Of a stretch of DNA of 64,000 nt, positions 8,244-17,215 are shown in pieces. The position numbers and the translations under genes were made by a program. Within the stretch, counting starts at the first letter, position 1. Each line of letters starts with the position of its first letter. The stretch comes from Rufibacter immobilis (GTDB lineage: Bacteria > Bacteroidota > Bacteroidia > Cytophagales > Hymenobacteraceae). The notes under the pieces were generated by a model. The model was not told the DNA's origin. It was given only the letters and a program-made list of their open reading frames with translations, and ran no database searches. Location: NCBI RefSeq assembly GCF_003721565.1, contig NZ_RJJE01000017.1:544626-608625 (forward strand), written 5' to 3'.

Positions 8244-10655
8244 ATGCAAACCGTTGAACGGATCAATCACCTTTCCCTTACCAGAGAAGAGATGTTGCAG
8301 GACTATCGCATCGCCTGCGAGAGTCGGCAGGCCAGTTTAACCGGCCGAAAGGAAGTGTTCATGGGCAAAGCCAAGTTTGGGATTTTCGGAGACGGGAAGG
8401 AAGTAGCTCAATTGGCCATGGCCAAATTTTTCCGTCCCGGCGATTTCCGCTCAGGATATTACCGTGACCAAACCTTTATGTTTGCCATTGGGGAACTGAC
8501 CGTCCAGCAGTTTTTCGCGCAGCTATACGCCCACACAGATGTGGAGCAGGAGCCTTCCACGGCGGGCCGCAGCATGACGGGCCATTTCGGTACCCGGCTG
8601 CTAGACGAGGAGGGAAAATGGAAGCCTCAGACTACCTCCAAAAATTCCTCAGCAGATATTTCTCCCACCGGAGCGCAGATGCCTCGTTTGGTAGGGCTGG
8701 CTTATGCTTCCAAATTATATAGAGAGAACCCTGAGTTGCACCAATTCACTGATTTCTCCATTAACGGGAATGAAATTGCCTTCGGGACCATAGGGAACGC
8801 CTCTACTTCTGAAGGAGTTTTCTTTGAAGCCATCAATGCCGGTGGTGTCTTGCAGGTGCCCATGTTAGTTTCTGTGTGGGATGATGGCTATGGTATTTCG
8901 GTGCCAGCCCAATATCAAACCACCAAAAGCAGCATTTCTGAGATCTTGGCTGGCTTTCAACGCGAAGCCCCGGGGGAACAAGGCTATGAGATCTTCAAGG
9001 TAAAAGGCTGGGATTACGCTGGGCTCTGCGAAGTATACCATAAAGCTACGCAAGTTTGCCGTGAGCAGCACGTACCTGTGCTTATCCACGTGGAAGAGGT
9101 AACGCAACCGCAGGGGCACTCTACCTCAGGCTCGCACGAGCGCTATAAGTCTAAAGAGCGCTTGGCTTGGGAAGAAGAGTACGACTGTATTAAGCAGATG
9201 CGCAACTGGCTTATCTCCAACGGCTACGCAGACCATGCAGAATTAAACCAGATTGAAGCTGAGGCGAAAGAGGCCGTGAAAATTGCCCGCGCCAATGCCT
9301 GGAATTCTTTCAATGCCGCTATTCAGGAAGACCATCAGCAATGTCTGCACTTGCTGGAGCAGCTGTCGGCAAGCATGGAACAGAATGCCTCTGAAATAGC
9401 TTCTCTGCGCGATGAACTGCACAAAACTGTCAATCCCCTGCGCTCAGATGCAATCAGAACAGCCCGTCGGGCCTTACGCATTGCCCGTACTGTGAAAACG
9501 GCGGCCAAGCGCGACCTGGTGAAGTGGTTGGAAGCGGTACAGGGAGAAAACGCGGAACGTTATAATTCTTACCTCTACAGCCAGTCAGATGAGTCTGCCC
9601 TGTTGGTGGAGGAAATTAAGCCGGAATACACAGAGAACAGCCCCTTGGTAGATGCCCGCGAGGTATTACAAGCCTGTTTTGATGCCGCTCTGGCCCGTGA
9701 GCCCCGTCTGTTCGCCATTGGTGAGGACGTTGGGAAGATTGGGGATGTGAACCAAGCATTTGCCGGTTTGCAGGAAAAGTACGGTGAGCTTCGTGTCACT
9801 GACACAGGTATTAGGGAGTGTACCATTGTAGGACAGGGGATTGGCGCGGCTCTGCGTGGTTTACGTCCTATTGCCGAAATCCAGTACCTGGATTACCTGC
9901 TCTACGCCATCCAGATTCTGAGCGATGATGTGGCTAGTCTCCAGTATCGCACCAAGGGTGGGCAGAAAGCGCCGCTGATTATCAGAACCCGCGGGCACCG
10001 TCTGGAAGGGGTTTGGCACTCTGGTTCTCCCATGGGCATGATTCTGCACAGCCTGCGCGGCATGCACGTGTTGGTGCCCCGCAACATGACCCAGGCCGCT
10101 GGTTTCTACAACCTGCTCCTGAAGTCAGATGAGCCGGCCCTGGTGGTGGAATGCCTCAATGGCTATCGTTTAAAAGAAAGAATCCCCGTCAATATTGGTG
10201 AATTCACTGTGCCACTGGGCCAGCCCGAGATCCTGAGAAAAGGAACCGATATCACTATTGTAACCTATGGTTCAATGTGTCGTGTAGTAATGGAAGCCGC
10301 TGAACAACTTCAGTCTGTAGGCATCTCTGCCGAAGTGATTGACGTTCAGACGCTGCTTCCGTTTGACTTGGAGCATACCATCACAGACTCTATCCGGAAA
10401 ACCAACCGTGTATTGTTTACCGATGAAGACGTTTCTGGCGGAGCCACCGGTTTCATGATGCAGAAGGTAGTTGATGAGCAGGAAGCCTGGCGCTGGTTAG
10501 ATTCTAAGCCGGTGGCGCTCGCGGCGCAGGACCACAGACCTTCTTACTCTACAGACGGAGACTACTTCTCTAAACCAAGCATAGAAGATGTGTTTGAAAC
10601 CGCTTATGCCATCCTGCACGAAGCAGATCCGGCTGCGTTTCCTTCTTTATACTAA
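8244..10655 (+). CDS. 2-oxoacid dehydrogenase E1, fused alpha and beta subunits
   Basis: An 803-residue thiamine-diphosphate enzyme joining E1 alpha (about residues 1-370) and E1 beta (about 465-800) in one chain, the form common in Bacteroidetes for branched-chain 2-oxoacid dehydrogenase. The alpha part shows the ThDP motif as FGTIGNASTSEGVFFEAIN and DDGYGISVPAQYQT, and the phosphorylation-loop-like HSTSGSHERYKS. The beta part shows GEDVGKIGDVNQAF, DTGIRECTIVGQGIGAA and TRGHRLEGVWHSGSP. E2 and E3 genes are not nearby. The substrate class (branched-chain versus pyruvate) is inferred from the fusion and is not certain. Confidence 0.9.
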   Translation: MQTVERINHLSLTREEMLQDYRIACESRQASLTGRKEVFMGKAKFGIFGDGKEVAQLAMAKFFRPGDFRSGYYRDQTFMFAIGELTVQQFFAQLYAHTDVEQEPSTAGRSMTGHFGTRLLDEEGKWKPQTTSKNSSADISPTGAQMPRLVGLAYASKLYRENPELHQFTDFSINGNEIAFGTIGNASTSEGVFFEAINAGGVLQVPMLVSVWDDGYGISVPAQYQTTKSSISEILAGFQREAPGEQGYEIFKVKGWDYAGLCEVYHKATQVCREQHVPVLIHVEEVTQPQGHSTSGSHERYKSKERLAWEEEYDCIKQMRNWLISNGYADHAELNQIEAEAKEAVKIARANAWNSFNAAIQEDHQQCLHLLEQLSASMEQNASEIASLRDELHKTVNPLRSDAIRTARRALRIARTVKTAAKRDLVKWLEAVQGENAERYNSYLYSQSDESALLVEEIKPEYTENSPLVDAREVLQACFDAALAREPRLFAIGEDVGKIGDVNQAFAGLQEKYGELRVTDTGIRECTIVGQGIGAALRGLRPIAEIQYLDYLLYAIQILSDDVASLQYRTKGGQKAPLIIRTRGHRLEGVWHSGSPMGMILHSLRGMHVLVPRNMTQAAGFYNLLLKSDEPALVVECLNGYRLKERIPVNIGEFTVPLGQPEILRKGTDITIVTYGSMCRVVMEAAEQLQSVGISAEVIDVQTLLPFDLEHTITDSIRKTNRVLFTDEDVSGGATGFMMQKVVDEQEAWRWLDSKPVALAAQDHRPSYSTDGDYFSKPSIEDVFETAYAILHEADPAAFPSLY

Positions 10656-10659
10656 TTCA

Positions 10660-10727
10660 CTGTCTTTCGCATAAAAGCCGGGGGCTGCTTTCAATAAAGC
10701 AGCCCCCGGCTTTTATGCGAAAGACAG
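10660..10727. terminator. Bidirectional terminator, perfect 32-bp stem
   Basis: Arms 10660-10691 and 10696-10727 are perfectly complementary over 32 bases around the loop CAAT. Its GCCGGGGGCTGC centre is unrelated to the dispersed family. It lies between the convergent E1 and lipoprotein genes. Confidence 0.88.
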
Positions 10728-10736
10728 ATAGTTAAC

Positions 10737-11306
10737 CTATTGTTTAGAGAAAAGAATCACTTCTGAGGTAGTAACCGTAGGACTTTCATTGTGGCTTCTG
10801 TCCAAGATTTTTACATCAAAGCGGATGGTGTCTCCGGCTCTTAAAGGGTAGAAAGAATCTCTGGGGTTGTCAAAAATATTTAAGCTGTATCTGATATCGC
10901 CCTCCAGAGGCTCCTGCCGCTCAATGGTTGAGACTCTTGGGAAGCGGCTATGGAAGACTAGCGGTGTAGTCCCCGGATAAAGTACCCGCTCATACTGCCC
11001 ATTCACTTTCTTGTAGATATTGCAAAAAATATTGTTGAAGTAGGGATCTCTGCTGGAAAAAGGCGGTTGTATATCTTTTGGGAATATGGTTTCAGATAAA
11101 CCTAAATCTCCATCGCCGTCCTGAAACCGAACTACCAGAATAAGCGAATCGTAGATCACATTCTGCGGATTCCGCAACGTGCGCTGCTCTATATCTCTAA
11201 AGGTAAGGGTAGGGGCTAGGTCAAACTCAGGCTCGTCATAGCAGCTGCTTAAGCCCAGAGAACCAAACACAAAAGCTAAACCTAAAAAGAGTCTATGTTT
11301 CTTCAT
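10737..11306 (-). CDS. Hypothetical lipoprotein
   Basis: A 189-residue protein starting MKKHRLFLGLAFVFGSLGL with a lipobox LSSC at about residue 21, so it is probably membrane-anchored by lipid. The mature part is rich in Asp and includes VVRFQDGDGDLGLSE, a pattern often seen in Bacteroidetes lipoproteins of unknown function, and a later FDVKILDRSHNESPTVTTS. The frame extends to 11348 but the signal peptide fixes the ATG at 11306. It is divergent from the LuxE-like gene. No function is recognised. Confidence 0.75.
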   Translation of the reverse strand: MKKHRLFLGLAFVFGSLGLSSCYDEPEFDLAPTLTFRDIEQRTLRNPQNVIYDSLILVVRFQDGDGDLGLSETIFPKDIQPPFSSRDPYFNNIFCNIYKKVNGQYERVLYPGTTPLVFHSRFPRVSTIERQEPLEGDIRYSLNIFDNPRDSFYPLRAGDTIRFDVKILDRSHNESPTVTTSEVILFSKQ

Positions 11307-11384
11307 AGCATAATTATGTGCTTCTAAGGTACAAATCCTAACGCGCACTTACTTACTTTGTTGTAAATTTTACTATCAACTCCC

Positions 11385-12377
11385 ATGGGATTTGCCCAAG
11401 AATATAAGAAAGATATCCTTCAGAAAGGTCCGCAGGATTTCCATGCCGCCGCTCTTGATCTGTTCCAGTACCAAGCTAACCATAATGCTGTTTACAAAGA
11501 ATACCTCCATTTCCTGAAGATAAACCCAGCGGAGGTGCGGCACCTGCATCAAATTCCTTTCCTGCCAATTGAATTCTTTAAGACGCATACAGTGCAGTCT
11601 CATGCTTTTGAGCCGCAGGTAATTTTTAAAAGCAGCGGAACCACCTTACAGCAACGGAGCCAACATATGGTAGCTGATGCCGAGTTCTACAAAAAACACG
11701 CACAGGCCCTATTTGAGGAAACTTATGGTGTGCTGAAGGAATGTGTGGTGCTGGCGCTGCTGCCATCTTACCTGGAGCAGGGAGATTCTTCTCTGGTCAT
11801 GATGGTAGACCATTTTATACAGGCCACCGGACAAACCCAGGAAGGCTTTTATCTCAGAAACCACGCAGATCTGCGGCAGGCAGTGCAGGAAGCCAAAACT
11901 AACGGACAAAAGGTGTATCTGTTTGGGGTAACGTATGCATTGCTGGACCTGGCGGAGGAGGTAACCCCAAATGAATTTTCTGGCGTCACTATCTTTGAGA
12001 CCGGTGGTATGAAAGGCCGACGCAAGGAAATGGTGCGCGAAGAACTGCACCACGCTTTGAAAGCCGCTTTTGGGGTGGATGCCATCCATTCTGAATACGG
12101 CATGACTGAGCTACTTTCCCAGGCCTATTCTACCGGCGAGGGTATTTTTACGCCGTCCCGCACGCTGCGGGTGCTGGTGCGGGAAGTCAATGATCCTTTC
12201 TCCGTGAGCAGTGAGGCGGGCTCCGGAGGGGTAAACGTGATTGACTTGGCCAATGTAGATTCCTGCGCCTTTATTGAAACCAAGGACCTGGGCAAACTTT
12301 ACCCCGATGGCTCCTTTGAGATTTTGGGTCGGTTTGACAACGCCGACATCAGGGGCTGCAACTTGCTGGTGGGGTAG
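11385..12377 (+). CDS. LuxE-like acyl-protein synthetase / acyltransferase
   Basis: A 330-residue protein of the LuxE (acyl-protein synthetase) family within the adenylate-forming ANL superfamily. The ATP-binding motif is FKSSGTTLQQRSQH at about residue 82. Other landmarks are the FETGGMKGRRKEM segment, SEYGMTELLSQAYS, and a C-terminal LGRFDNADIRGCNLLVG. Such proteins occur outside luminescence operons in Bacteroidetes, where the acyl substrate is unknown. The TAG stop overlaps the first base of a dispersed repeat. It is a single gene. Confidence 0.85.
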   Translation: MGFAQEYKKDILQKGPQDFHAAALDLFQYQANHNAVYKEYLHFLKINPAEVRHLHQIPFLPIEFFKTHTVQSHAFEPQVIFKSSGTTLQQRSQHMVADAEFYKKHAQALFEETYGVLKECVVLALLPSYLEQGDSSLVMMVDHFIQATGQTQEGFYLRNHADLRQAVQEAKTNGQKVYLFGVTYALLDLAEEVTPNEFSGVTIFETGGMKGRRKEMVREELHHALKAAFGVDAIHSEYGMTELLSQAYSTGEGIFTPSRTLRVLVREVNDPFSVSSEAGSGGVNVIDLANVDSCAFIETKDLGKLYPDGSFEILGRFDNADIRGCNLLVG

Positions 12378-12414
12378 CGTTTAGCGGCTCTTTTTTCAGA
12401 ATTTGCCTTAAAAC
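12377..12414 (+). repeat. Imperfect copy of dispersed palindrome, abutting a stop codon
   Basis: GCGTTTAGCGGCTC, T run, CAGAATTTGCCTTAAAACG. This is the asymmetric version of the family. Its first G is the last base of the upstream TAG stop. Confidence 0.75.
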
Positions 12415-12455
12415 GGAATCGGCTCCTAATGATCAATTGGGAGCCGATTCCGTTT
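12411..12455. terminator. Hairpin terminator
   Basis: AAACGGAATCGGCTCC and its perfect complement (16 bp) around a 13-base loop, followed by eight A residues on the plus strand (T run for the minus-strand gene). It serves the convergent LuxE-like and response regulator genes. Confidence 0.75.
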
Positions 12456-12473
12456 AAAAAAAAGGAAGTAGTT

Positions 12474-13628
12474 CTACTTGGCGTAGGCGCGGGCATCTTC
12501 TTCTGTGATAGTGTCTTCGCTCATAATGACCAAGCGTTCTACCACGTTTCTGAGCTCGCGCACGTTGCCGCGCCAATCCAGGCCTTGAAGGTAGGTAAGC
12601 GCTTCCGGCGATATTTTCTTGGGCTTATTGCCATAGTCGCGGGCTACGTCTTGCAGGAACTTGTTCACCAGATCAGGAATGTCTTCGCGGCGTTCGTTCA
12701 GTGGGGGCACGTGGATGAGGATCACGCTCAGGCGGTGGTACAAGTCTTCCCGGAAGTTCTTGGCCTCAATTTCCTCCAGCAGGTTTTTATTGGTAGCCGC
12801 TACCACACGCACATCCACCGTAATGTCTTTGTCGCCGCCCACGCGGGTGATTTTATGCTCTTGCAGCGCCCGAAGCACCTTGGCCTGCGCCGAAAGGCTC
12901 ATGTCGCCAATCTCGTCCAGAAACAGGGTACCACCGTTGGCCTGCTCAAATTTGCCTATGCGCTGCTTTACCGCCGAGGTGAAAGAACCTTTCTCGTGGC
13001 CGAACAATTCGCTTTCAATCAATTCACTGGGAATGGCGGCGCAGTTCACTTCCACCAACGGGCCGCTGGCGCGGTTGCTTTGCTCGTGCAGCGAGCGGGC
13101 CACCAGCTCTTTCCCGGCGCCATTGGGGCCCGTGATGAGCACGCGGGCATCTGTGGGGGCTACTTTGGCAACCGCCGATTTTACTTTGCCTAACGCTCCA
13201 GAGGTACCTACCATCTCATAGGTCTTGGAGATCTTTTTCTTCAGCGTCTTAGTCTCAGTGACCAGCGTGGCCTTGTCCAAAGCATTGCGCACCGACACGA
13301 GGAGCCGGTTCAGGTCCGGTGGTTTCACCAGGAAGTCATAGGCGCCTTTCTTGGTGGCCTCTACGGCGGTGTCAATGGTGCCGTGGGCCGAAATCATGAT
13401 AAAAGGGGTGTCTGGAGCCAGAACAGTGGCGCGTTCCAGTACTTCCATGCCGTCCATTTTAGGCATTTTGATGTCACAGAGCACCACGTCGTATTTACTT
13501 TTCTGCAGCAGATCAATGCCGCGCTCGCCGTCCTCGGCCTCGTCTACGGTATAGTTTTCGTATTCCAGAATTTCTTTGAGGGTGTAGCGGATGCTACGCT
13601 CGTCATCAATGATCAGAATCTTGGGCAT
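12474..13628 (-). CDS. Sigma-54-type response regulator lacking a DNA-binding domain
   Basis: A 384-residue protein with a receiver domain (residues 1-120; acidic IDDE, phosphoacceptor Asp in VLCDIKMPKMDG, FLVKPP) and an AAA+ sigma-54 activator domain (about 138-375). Walker A is GPNGAGKE and Walker B is GGTLFLDEIGDM; the arginine region WRGNVRELRN is present. Two features are unusual: the GAFTGA loop that contacts sigma-54 reads GSFTSA, and the protein stops about 10 residues after the AAA+ lid, so the usual Fis-type helix-turn-helix is missing. No frameshift is visible; a terminator follows. No histidine kinase is adjacent. It may act without direct DNA binding. Confidence 0.88.
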   Translation of the reverse strand: MPKILIIDDERSIRYTLKEILEYENYTVDEAEDGERGIDLLQKSKYDVVLCDIKMPKMDGMEVLERATVLAPDTPFIMISAHGTIDTAVEATKKGAYDFLVKPPDLNRLLVSVRNALDKATLVTETKTLKKKISKTYEMVGTSGALGKVKSAVAKVAPTDARVLITGPNGAGKELVARSLHEQSNRASGPLVEVNCAAIPSELIESELFGHEKGSFTSAVKQRIGKFEQANGGTLFLDEIGDMSLSAQAKVLRALQEHKITRVGGDKDITVDVRVVAATNKNLLEEIEAKNFREDLYHRLSVILIHVPPLNERREDIPDLVNKFLQDVARDYGNKPKKISPEALTYLQGLDWRGNVRELRNVVERLVIMSEDTITEEDARAYAK

Positions 13629-13713
13629 GTGTGTCTTCTTTACGGTCCGAACGGTTAAAGTTCGTGAATTATTTGAGACGGATACGGGAGAAACAACGTT
13701 GTGGATGTTTTAG

Positions 13714-13818
13714 GGCTAATTCTGGAAAAAGAGCCGCTAAACGCAAACCGTTGAATACTGCGGGTAACCCTTGGCATTACCTTGGTGTTTAGCGGCTCTT
13801 TTTCTGAAATCTTGCCTA
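13714..13818. repeat. Pair of dispersed elements in inverted, outward topology
   Basis: Two imperfect copies (13714-13744 and 13787-13818) face each other so that GAAAAAGAGCCGCTAAAC at 13725-13742 pairs with GTTTAGCGGCTCTTTTTC at 13787-13804 (18 bp, 44-base loop). The element ends that are normally outside are here inside the loop. Possible terminator of the PhzF gene. Confidence 0.7.
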
Positions 13819-13872
13819 AACCAGCGCCCTCTAGAAAATGAGACCATGTTTTTTGGGGGCAACATTACGGCA

Positions 13873-14688
13873 TCAGGAAAGGGTGAGCAAACCCTCCAGC
13901 ACAATCTGGGCCTGACTGCGCACCTCCAGGGAGTTTGGTCCGGTAATAGTAAGCTGCATCTGCCCACCCCGCGCCGAAAGCTGGGCGGCCACTAATTCAG
14001 TTTTTGCCAGTTGGTCGGACCAGTACTTGGCTAGTACGCTGTGGGCGGAACCAGTGACCGGGTCTTCATTGATGCCTACCCTGGGCCAGAAGCAGCGAGA
14101 GTAAAAATCGAAGCCGGGGTCTGTGGACTTGGCCGTCACCGCCAGCCCGTTTACGGAGATGGGTAACTGGAGCAAGCGGGCAAAGTCGGGCTTAATCTGG
14201 AGCAGCGTCTCTTTGTCGGGTACTTCCAGCACCAGCATTTGAATGGCTTCTGAGAAGTACAACGGATACGTACCCGCCAAACCTAAGGCTTCCAAGAGCA
14301 TGGGGAGGGGAGCCAGTGCTGCGTAGGGGTACAGCGGGAAATGCATGAGAATGGCGTCTTCCTCTCTAAAAGCGCTTAACACCAACTGCTCCTGCGTAAC
14401 AAACGTGACCTGCGGAAGGCCCTGTTTCTCCAGCACTACTTTACTGGATGCCAGCGTGGCGTGGCCGCAGAAAGCAATTTCCACGGTGGGAGTGAAATAC
14501 CGGATGGAATAAGTGGCGTCTTGGTGCTGCATAGGCACCAGAAAAGCAGTCTCTGAAAGGTTGAGTTCAGCGGCGATGGCCTGCATCTGCGGTTCTGCGA
14601 GCGACTGGTCCAAGAGGCAAACGCCAGCCGGATTCCCTTTGAAGGACTCCCGCGTAAACGCGTCTACAATAAAGGTCTTTACGTTCAT
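13873..14688 (-). CDS. PhzF-family isomerase
   Basis: A 271-residue member of the PhzF/diaminopimelate-epimerase fold. The N-terminal signature is VDAFTRESFKGNPAGVCLLD. The catalytic glutamate lies in LSETAFLVP (about residue 46), and FTPTVEIAFCGHATLASSKV and DPVTGSAHSVLAKYW are typical. Most bacterial members are not phenazine enzymes and their substrates are unknown; there are no phenazine genes here. Its ATG lies 79 bp beyond the last attC-like site of the cassette array, but codon and base use are like the flanking chromosome, so I do not count it as a cassette. Confidence 0.9.
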   Translation of the reverse strand: MNVKTFIVDAFTRESFKGNPAGVCLLDQSLAEPQMQAIAAELNLSETAFLVPMQHQDATYSIRYFTPTVEIAFCGHATLASSKVVLEKQGLPQVTFVTQEQLVLSAFREEDAILMHFPLYPYAALAPLPMLLEALGLAGTYPLYFSEAIQMLVLEVPDKETLLQIKPDFARLLQLPISVNGLAVTAKSTDPGFDFYSRCFWPRVGINEDPVTGSAHSVLAKYWSDQLAKTELVAAQLSARGGQMQLTITGPNSLEVRSQAQIVLEGLLTLS

Positions 14689-14767
14689 GTTCCTCCTAAA
14701 AATGGATTGGGTAAGTTCGCGATTTGCCCTAGATACTTGATGAGGTAGTGGCTGAGGCTGTAGATTG

Positions 14768-14838
14768 CTTCTAACGGCTGGGCTAAACGGTGGGGGAGGC
14801 AGTCGGCCGAGGCTGACGTTAATACGATGTTAGCTGTA
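14768..14838 (-). repeat. attC-like site A (after the S41 gene)
   Basis: A 71-bp imperfect palindrome between the S41 stop codon and the chromosome. On the minus strand it runs TACAGCTAAC ... TATTAACGTC ... CGGCCGACTGCC ... CGTTTAGCCCAG ... CCGTTAGAAG. Outer AAC/GTT cores, inner paired boxes and a central GC-rich stem match the integron attC plan. Its first core TACAGCTAAC is the exact complement of the GTTAGCTGTA that begins the S41 cassette at 16630-16621. Confidence 0.65.
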
Positions 14839-14843
14839 GCATT

Positions 14844-16604
14844 TTATTCCTCAATTGCCTCTATAGCTTTTTTGAGCATGTAGTCTTGTTTATTTATGAT
14901 ATATTCTTTGGGAGTCATTAAAGGAATATCAATTTTTACGCCTGCTCTTTGAGCTTCCGAGCCATCATTGTAGAAAATAGCGTTCCCTGTAAAATTCAGC
15001 TGATATTTTCCAGGAAGATTCAATATTTTTAAATCCCCGTCAGCCCCTGCGCTCTGTTCCCCCATTCTGATTGCATTAGGAAATAAATGCTGCAAGTTCA
15101 TGGTATTCCATTCGCTTTGGCTTAATGTTTCAGAGTTAACAATAATGACCACTTTACCATTATAAGGAGTATTCTTTATATTTATATCAGCATTGTAATA
15201 GGTGTTTATATCTTGATTATGGACATAAGTGCCAATTTTTTCCTTGTTTAGCTCATAATACTTCGCGTAGAGGTGTGGAGTAGAACCAAAGTTTTTGATG
15301 AGGTATGTGTACGCAAAGCCTCCCCAGTCAGGATATCCACGCATATCGAAAATAATGCCTTTTTGCTGTCTCGCTTGCGCAAATATGGAATCCATGTGAG
15401 TCTCAACTTTCTCATCGGCCACATTTTCAATGAACCTAAAAGTGTCACTAATCTTAAAATAAGCTATGTCGTTATTCAAAATAGTCAAGTCATCGCTACT
15501 TGATTTCTTTTTTTGAGTAGATGCAAGGTAGGCATTAACAGGTTTCAAAGCATCGCTATCTCCTATCTCTATAAAGGGAACCGACTTAGAGGTTTTGATA
15601 CTATCTCTTACAATCTCCACATCTACTTGCTTATTATCCAAATTCCAGATTAGGTTTTCTGCATAGTAAGAAAGCCGGTGGAGAAGCGCCTGATGATTTG
15701 AAGCAGATAGCAGAGAAGATAAGTCTCCGATACGATGTTCCACACTTCGCCGGTCTATAGCTGTGATAAAGTCGCCCTTTTGGATATCAGATATTCGGCA
15801 TGTTTCTGGGACAATGATATCGGTCACCAGTATTCCATCTTCAAATATTTGGTAAGCAAAAGGAGGATAAAATGAATTTTTGAAAATGTCTCTTCTGTGC
15901 TTCAGTTGTTTGAAAAAGCCAAAAGAATGAGTGTCTTGCAGGGAAGCTACAAGTTTCAGAAGAAGTAGCTCATATTCCAACATACTCTTACATTTCACCA
16001 TTGAAGTTATTGCTGGCTTCAACACGCTGTCAAAGCTTTGCTCCATCAGGTACTTGTGGGGGTATAAATAATCTACCGCGCCTTGCATTTTAGCTAAAGC
16101 TAATAATCTGAATTCTAACGGGATAGTTTCTTTATCAGCGAAATCATAAACTCTTTCATTAGGTACTTCTGACTCATATCTGAGTTTAGGGACATAATGA
16201 TGTACTGGCTGGGTATAGCGGTTTTCAAGTATCTCTAGATAAGCTTTCTTGTTTCTATTAGTTATCTGAGGATTTTTAAGAAACCAGTTAAAGTCAAGGT
16301 TATTGATTAATACTTCACTAGCATTATTTACTTCTATATCTGTGTTATGTGATGCAGGAAACTGTTTTAAAAGTTTACTCAAGCTTTTATTTAAAGTCTT
16401 TTTATCTTTCGTAGATTCAATTTCAGTTAGATAGTTAAAAAATAAACTATCCGCGTCTATTCTTCCTAAGGCTAGATTCGGGTGATAATATTTGATAAAA
16501 TTCCAAGTTTTAAAATATAAAAAATATTTATCTGCTTGTTCAATCTGTTGCCCATAAGAATTCAAGGCAATGAATAATAGAATGAATAGTAATTTAAATC
16601 TCAT
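14844..16604 (-). CDS. S41-family peptidase (C-terminal-processing-like), cassette gene
   Basis: A 586-residue secreted protein (signal MRFKLLFILLFIALNSYGQQ). The middle holds a PDZ-like segment (about residues 260-310, GILVTDIIVPETCRISDIQKG). The C-terminal S41 fold has DIAYFKISDTFRFIEN, GIIFDMRGYPDWGG, and SETLSQSEWNTMNL, which supplies the nucleophilic Ser region. Bacteroidetes S41 peptidases of this kind are extracytoplasmic with unknown targets. The gene is clearly AT-richer than the flanking chromosome. It fills one cassette: site B starts 17 bp upstream of its ATG and site A begins 6 bp after its stop. Confidence 0.82.
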   Translation of the reverse strand: MRFKLLFILLFIALNSYGQQIEQADKYFLYFKTWNFIKYYHPNLALGRIDADSLFFNYLTEIESTKDKKTLNKSLSKLLKQFPASHNTDIEVNNASEVLINNLDFNWFLKNPQITNRNKKAYLEILENRYTQPVHHYVPKLRYESEVPNERVYDFADKETIPLEFRLLALAKMQGAVDYLYPHKYLMEQSFDSVLKPAITSMVKCKSMLEYELLLLKLVASLQDTHSFGFFKQLKHRRDIFKNSFYPPFAYQIFEDGILVTDIIVPETCRISDIQKGDFITAIDRRSVEHRIGDLSSLLSASNHQALLHRLSYYAENLIWNLDNKQVDVEIVRDSIKTSKSVPFIEIGDSDALKPVNAYLASTQKKKSSSDDLTILNNDIAYFKISDTFRFIENVADEKVETHMDSIFAQARQQKGIIFDMRGYPDWGGFAYTYLIKNFGSTPHLYAKYYELNKEKIGTYVHNQDINTYYNADINIKNTPYNGKVVIIVNSETLSQSEWNTMNLQHLFPNAIRMGEQSAGADGDLKILNLPGKYQLNFTGNAIFYNDGSEAQRAGVKIDIPLMTPKEYIINKQDYMLKKAIEAIEE

Positions 16605-16620
16605 TGATTTTTAATTATGT

Positions 16621-16694
16621 TACAGCTAACGGGCTAGTATAAACGGCTGCGAGGCCGTCGGCCGAAGCTGGCGTTTATACAGTGTTGTATGGTG
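16621..16694 (-). repeat. attC-like site B
   Basis: A 74-bp site between the S41 gene and the next gene upstream. GTATAAACG (16637-16645) and CGTTTATAC (16672-16680) pair perfectly; inside is GGCCGTCGGCC. Outer cores are CAGCTAAC and GTGTTGTATGG. It shares its central box and spacing with sites A and C while the outer cores differ, as in integron attC sites. Confidence 0.68.
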
Positions 16695-16700
16695 TTTTTT

Positions 16701-17126
16701 TTACATTCTTCTATAAGCGGGACTTGTTCTGTATTCCATCATTTCTGGATTATTTATTTCATTTTGGATGATTGTCCAATTAGTCTTAAAGCCATTCGGG
16801 ATTTCAGCCTTCTTCCTTACAAACAAGATTAGTGAATCTTTTCTTACTTGATACAGGAATGGCGATAATCCATGGAAAATAATATCTGCTGTTGAATCCG
16901 CTTCAAATTCAGGTTCATTATCCGTTGAGATGACAGTAAGCTGGCTGTCGCCAGTCACTCCCCAATTCTTTGACTTTAAATATAATTTGGAGTTGCTTTT
17001 TTCATATACCAATTCTACCTGCGAGTAAGTCGGCCCCATAGAGTCAGCTAAATTACTTACAGCAACCAAAAAGACGACTGCAAGAACTATTATGATTGAA
17101 ATAATTAAGATGCCTAAGCTTTTCAT
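16701..17126 (-). CDS. Hypothetical membrane-anchored protein, cassette gene
   Basis: A 141-residue protein starting MKSLGILIISIIIVLAVVFL, one membrane anchor or uncleaved signal, followed by a roughly 115-residue domain rich in beta-prone segments (VELVYEKSNSKLYLKSKNWG; DSLILFVRKKAEIPNG). No family recognised. The base composition is AT-rich like its neighbours. The ATG at 17126 is preferred to an upstream in-frame start at 17186, which would lie inside attC-like site C. The stop is 6 bp from site B, the tight packing typical of gene cassettes. Confidence 0.6.
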   Translation of the reverse strand: MKSLGILIISIIIVLAVVFLVAVSNLADSMGPTYSQVELVYEKSNSKLYLKSKNWGVTGDSQLTVISTDNEPEFEADSTADIIFHGLSPFLYQVRKDSLILFVRKKAEIPNGFKTNWTIIQNEINNPEMMEYRTSPAYRRM

Positions 17127-17136
17127 ATTTAAAATA

Positions 17137-17210
17137 CCATACAACGGCCTCGTGTAAAAGACGTGCAAGGCCGTCGGCCGTGGCATGACTTTTACACAAT
17201 GTTATGGCGC
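17137..17210 (-). repeat. attC-like site C
   Basis: A 74-bp site with GTGTAAAAG (17152-17160) pairing with CTTTTACAC (17189-17197) and a central GGCCGTCGGCC. Outer cores are CCATACAAC and ATGTTATGG. CCATACAAC is complementary to the GTTGTATGG at the end of site B, so the gene between is bounded by inverted cassette ends. Confidence 0.68.
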
Positions 17211-17215
17211 GTTTT

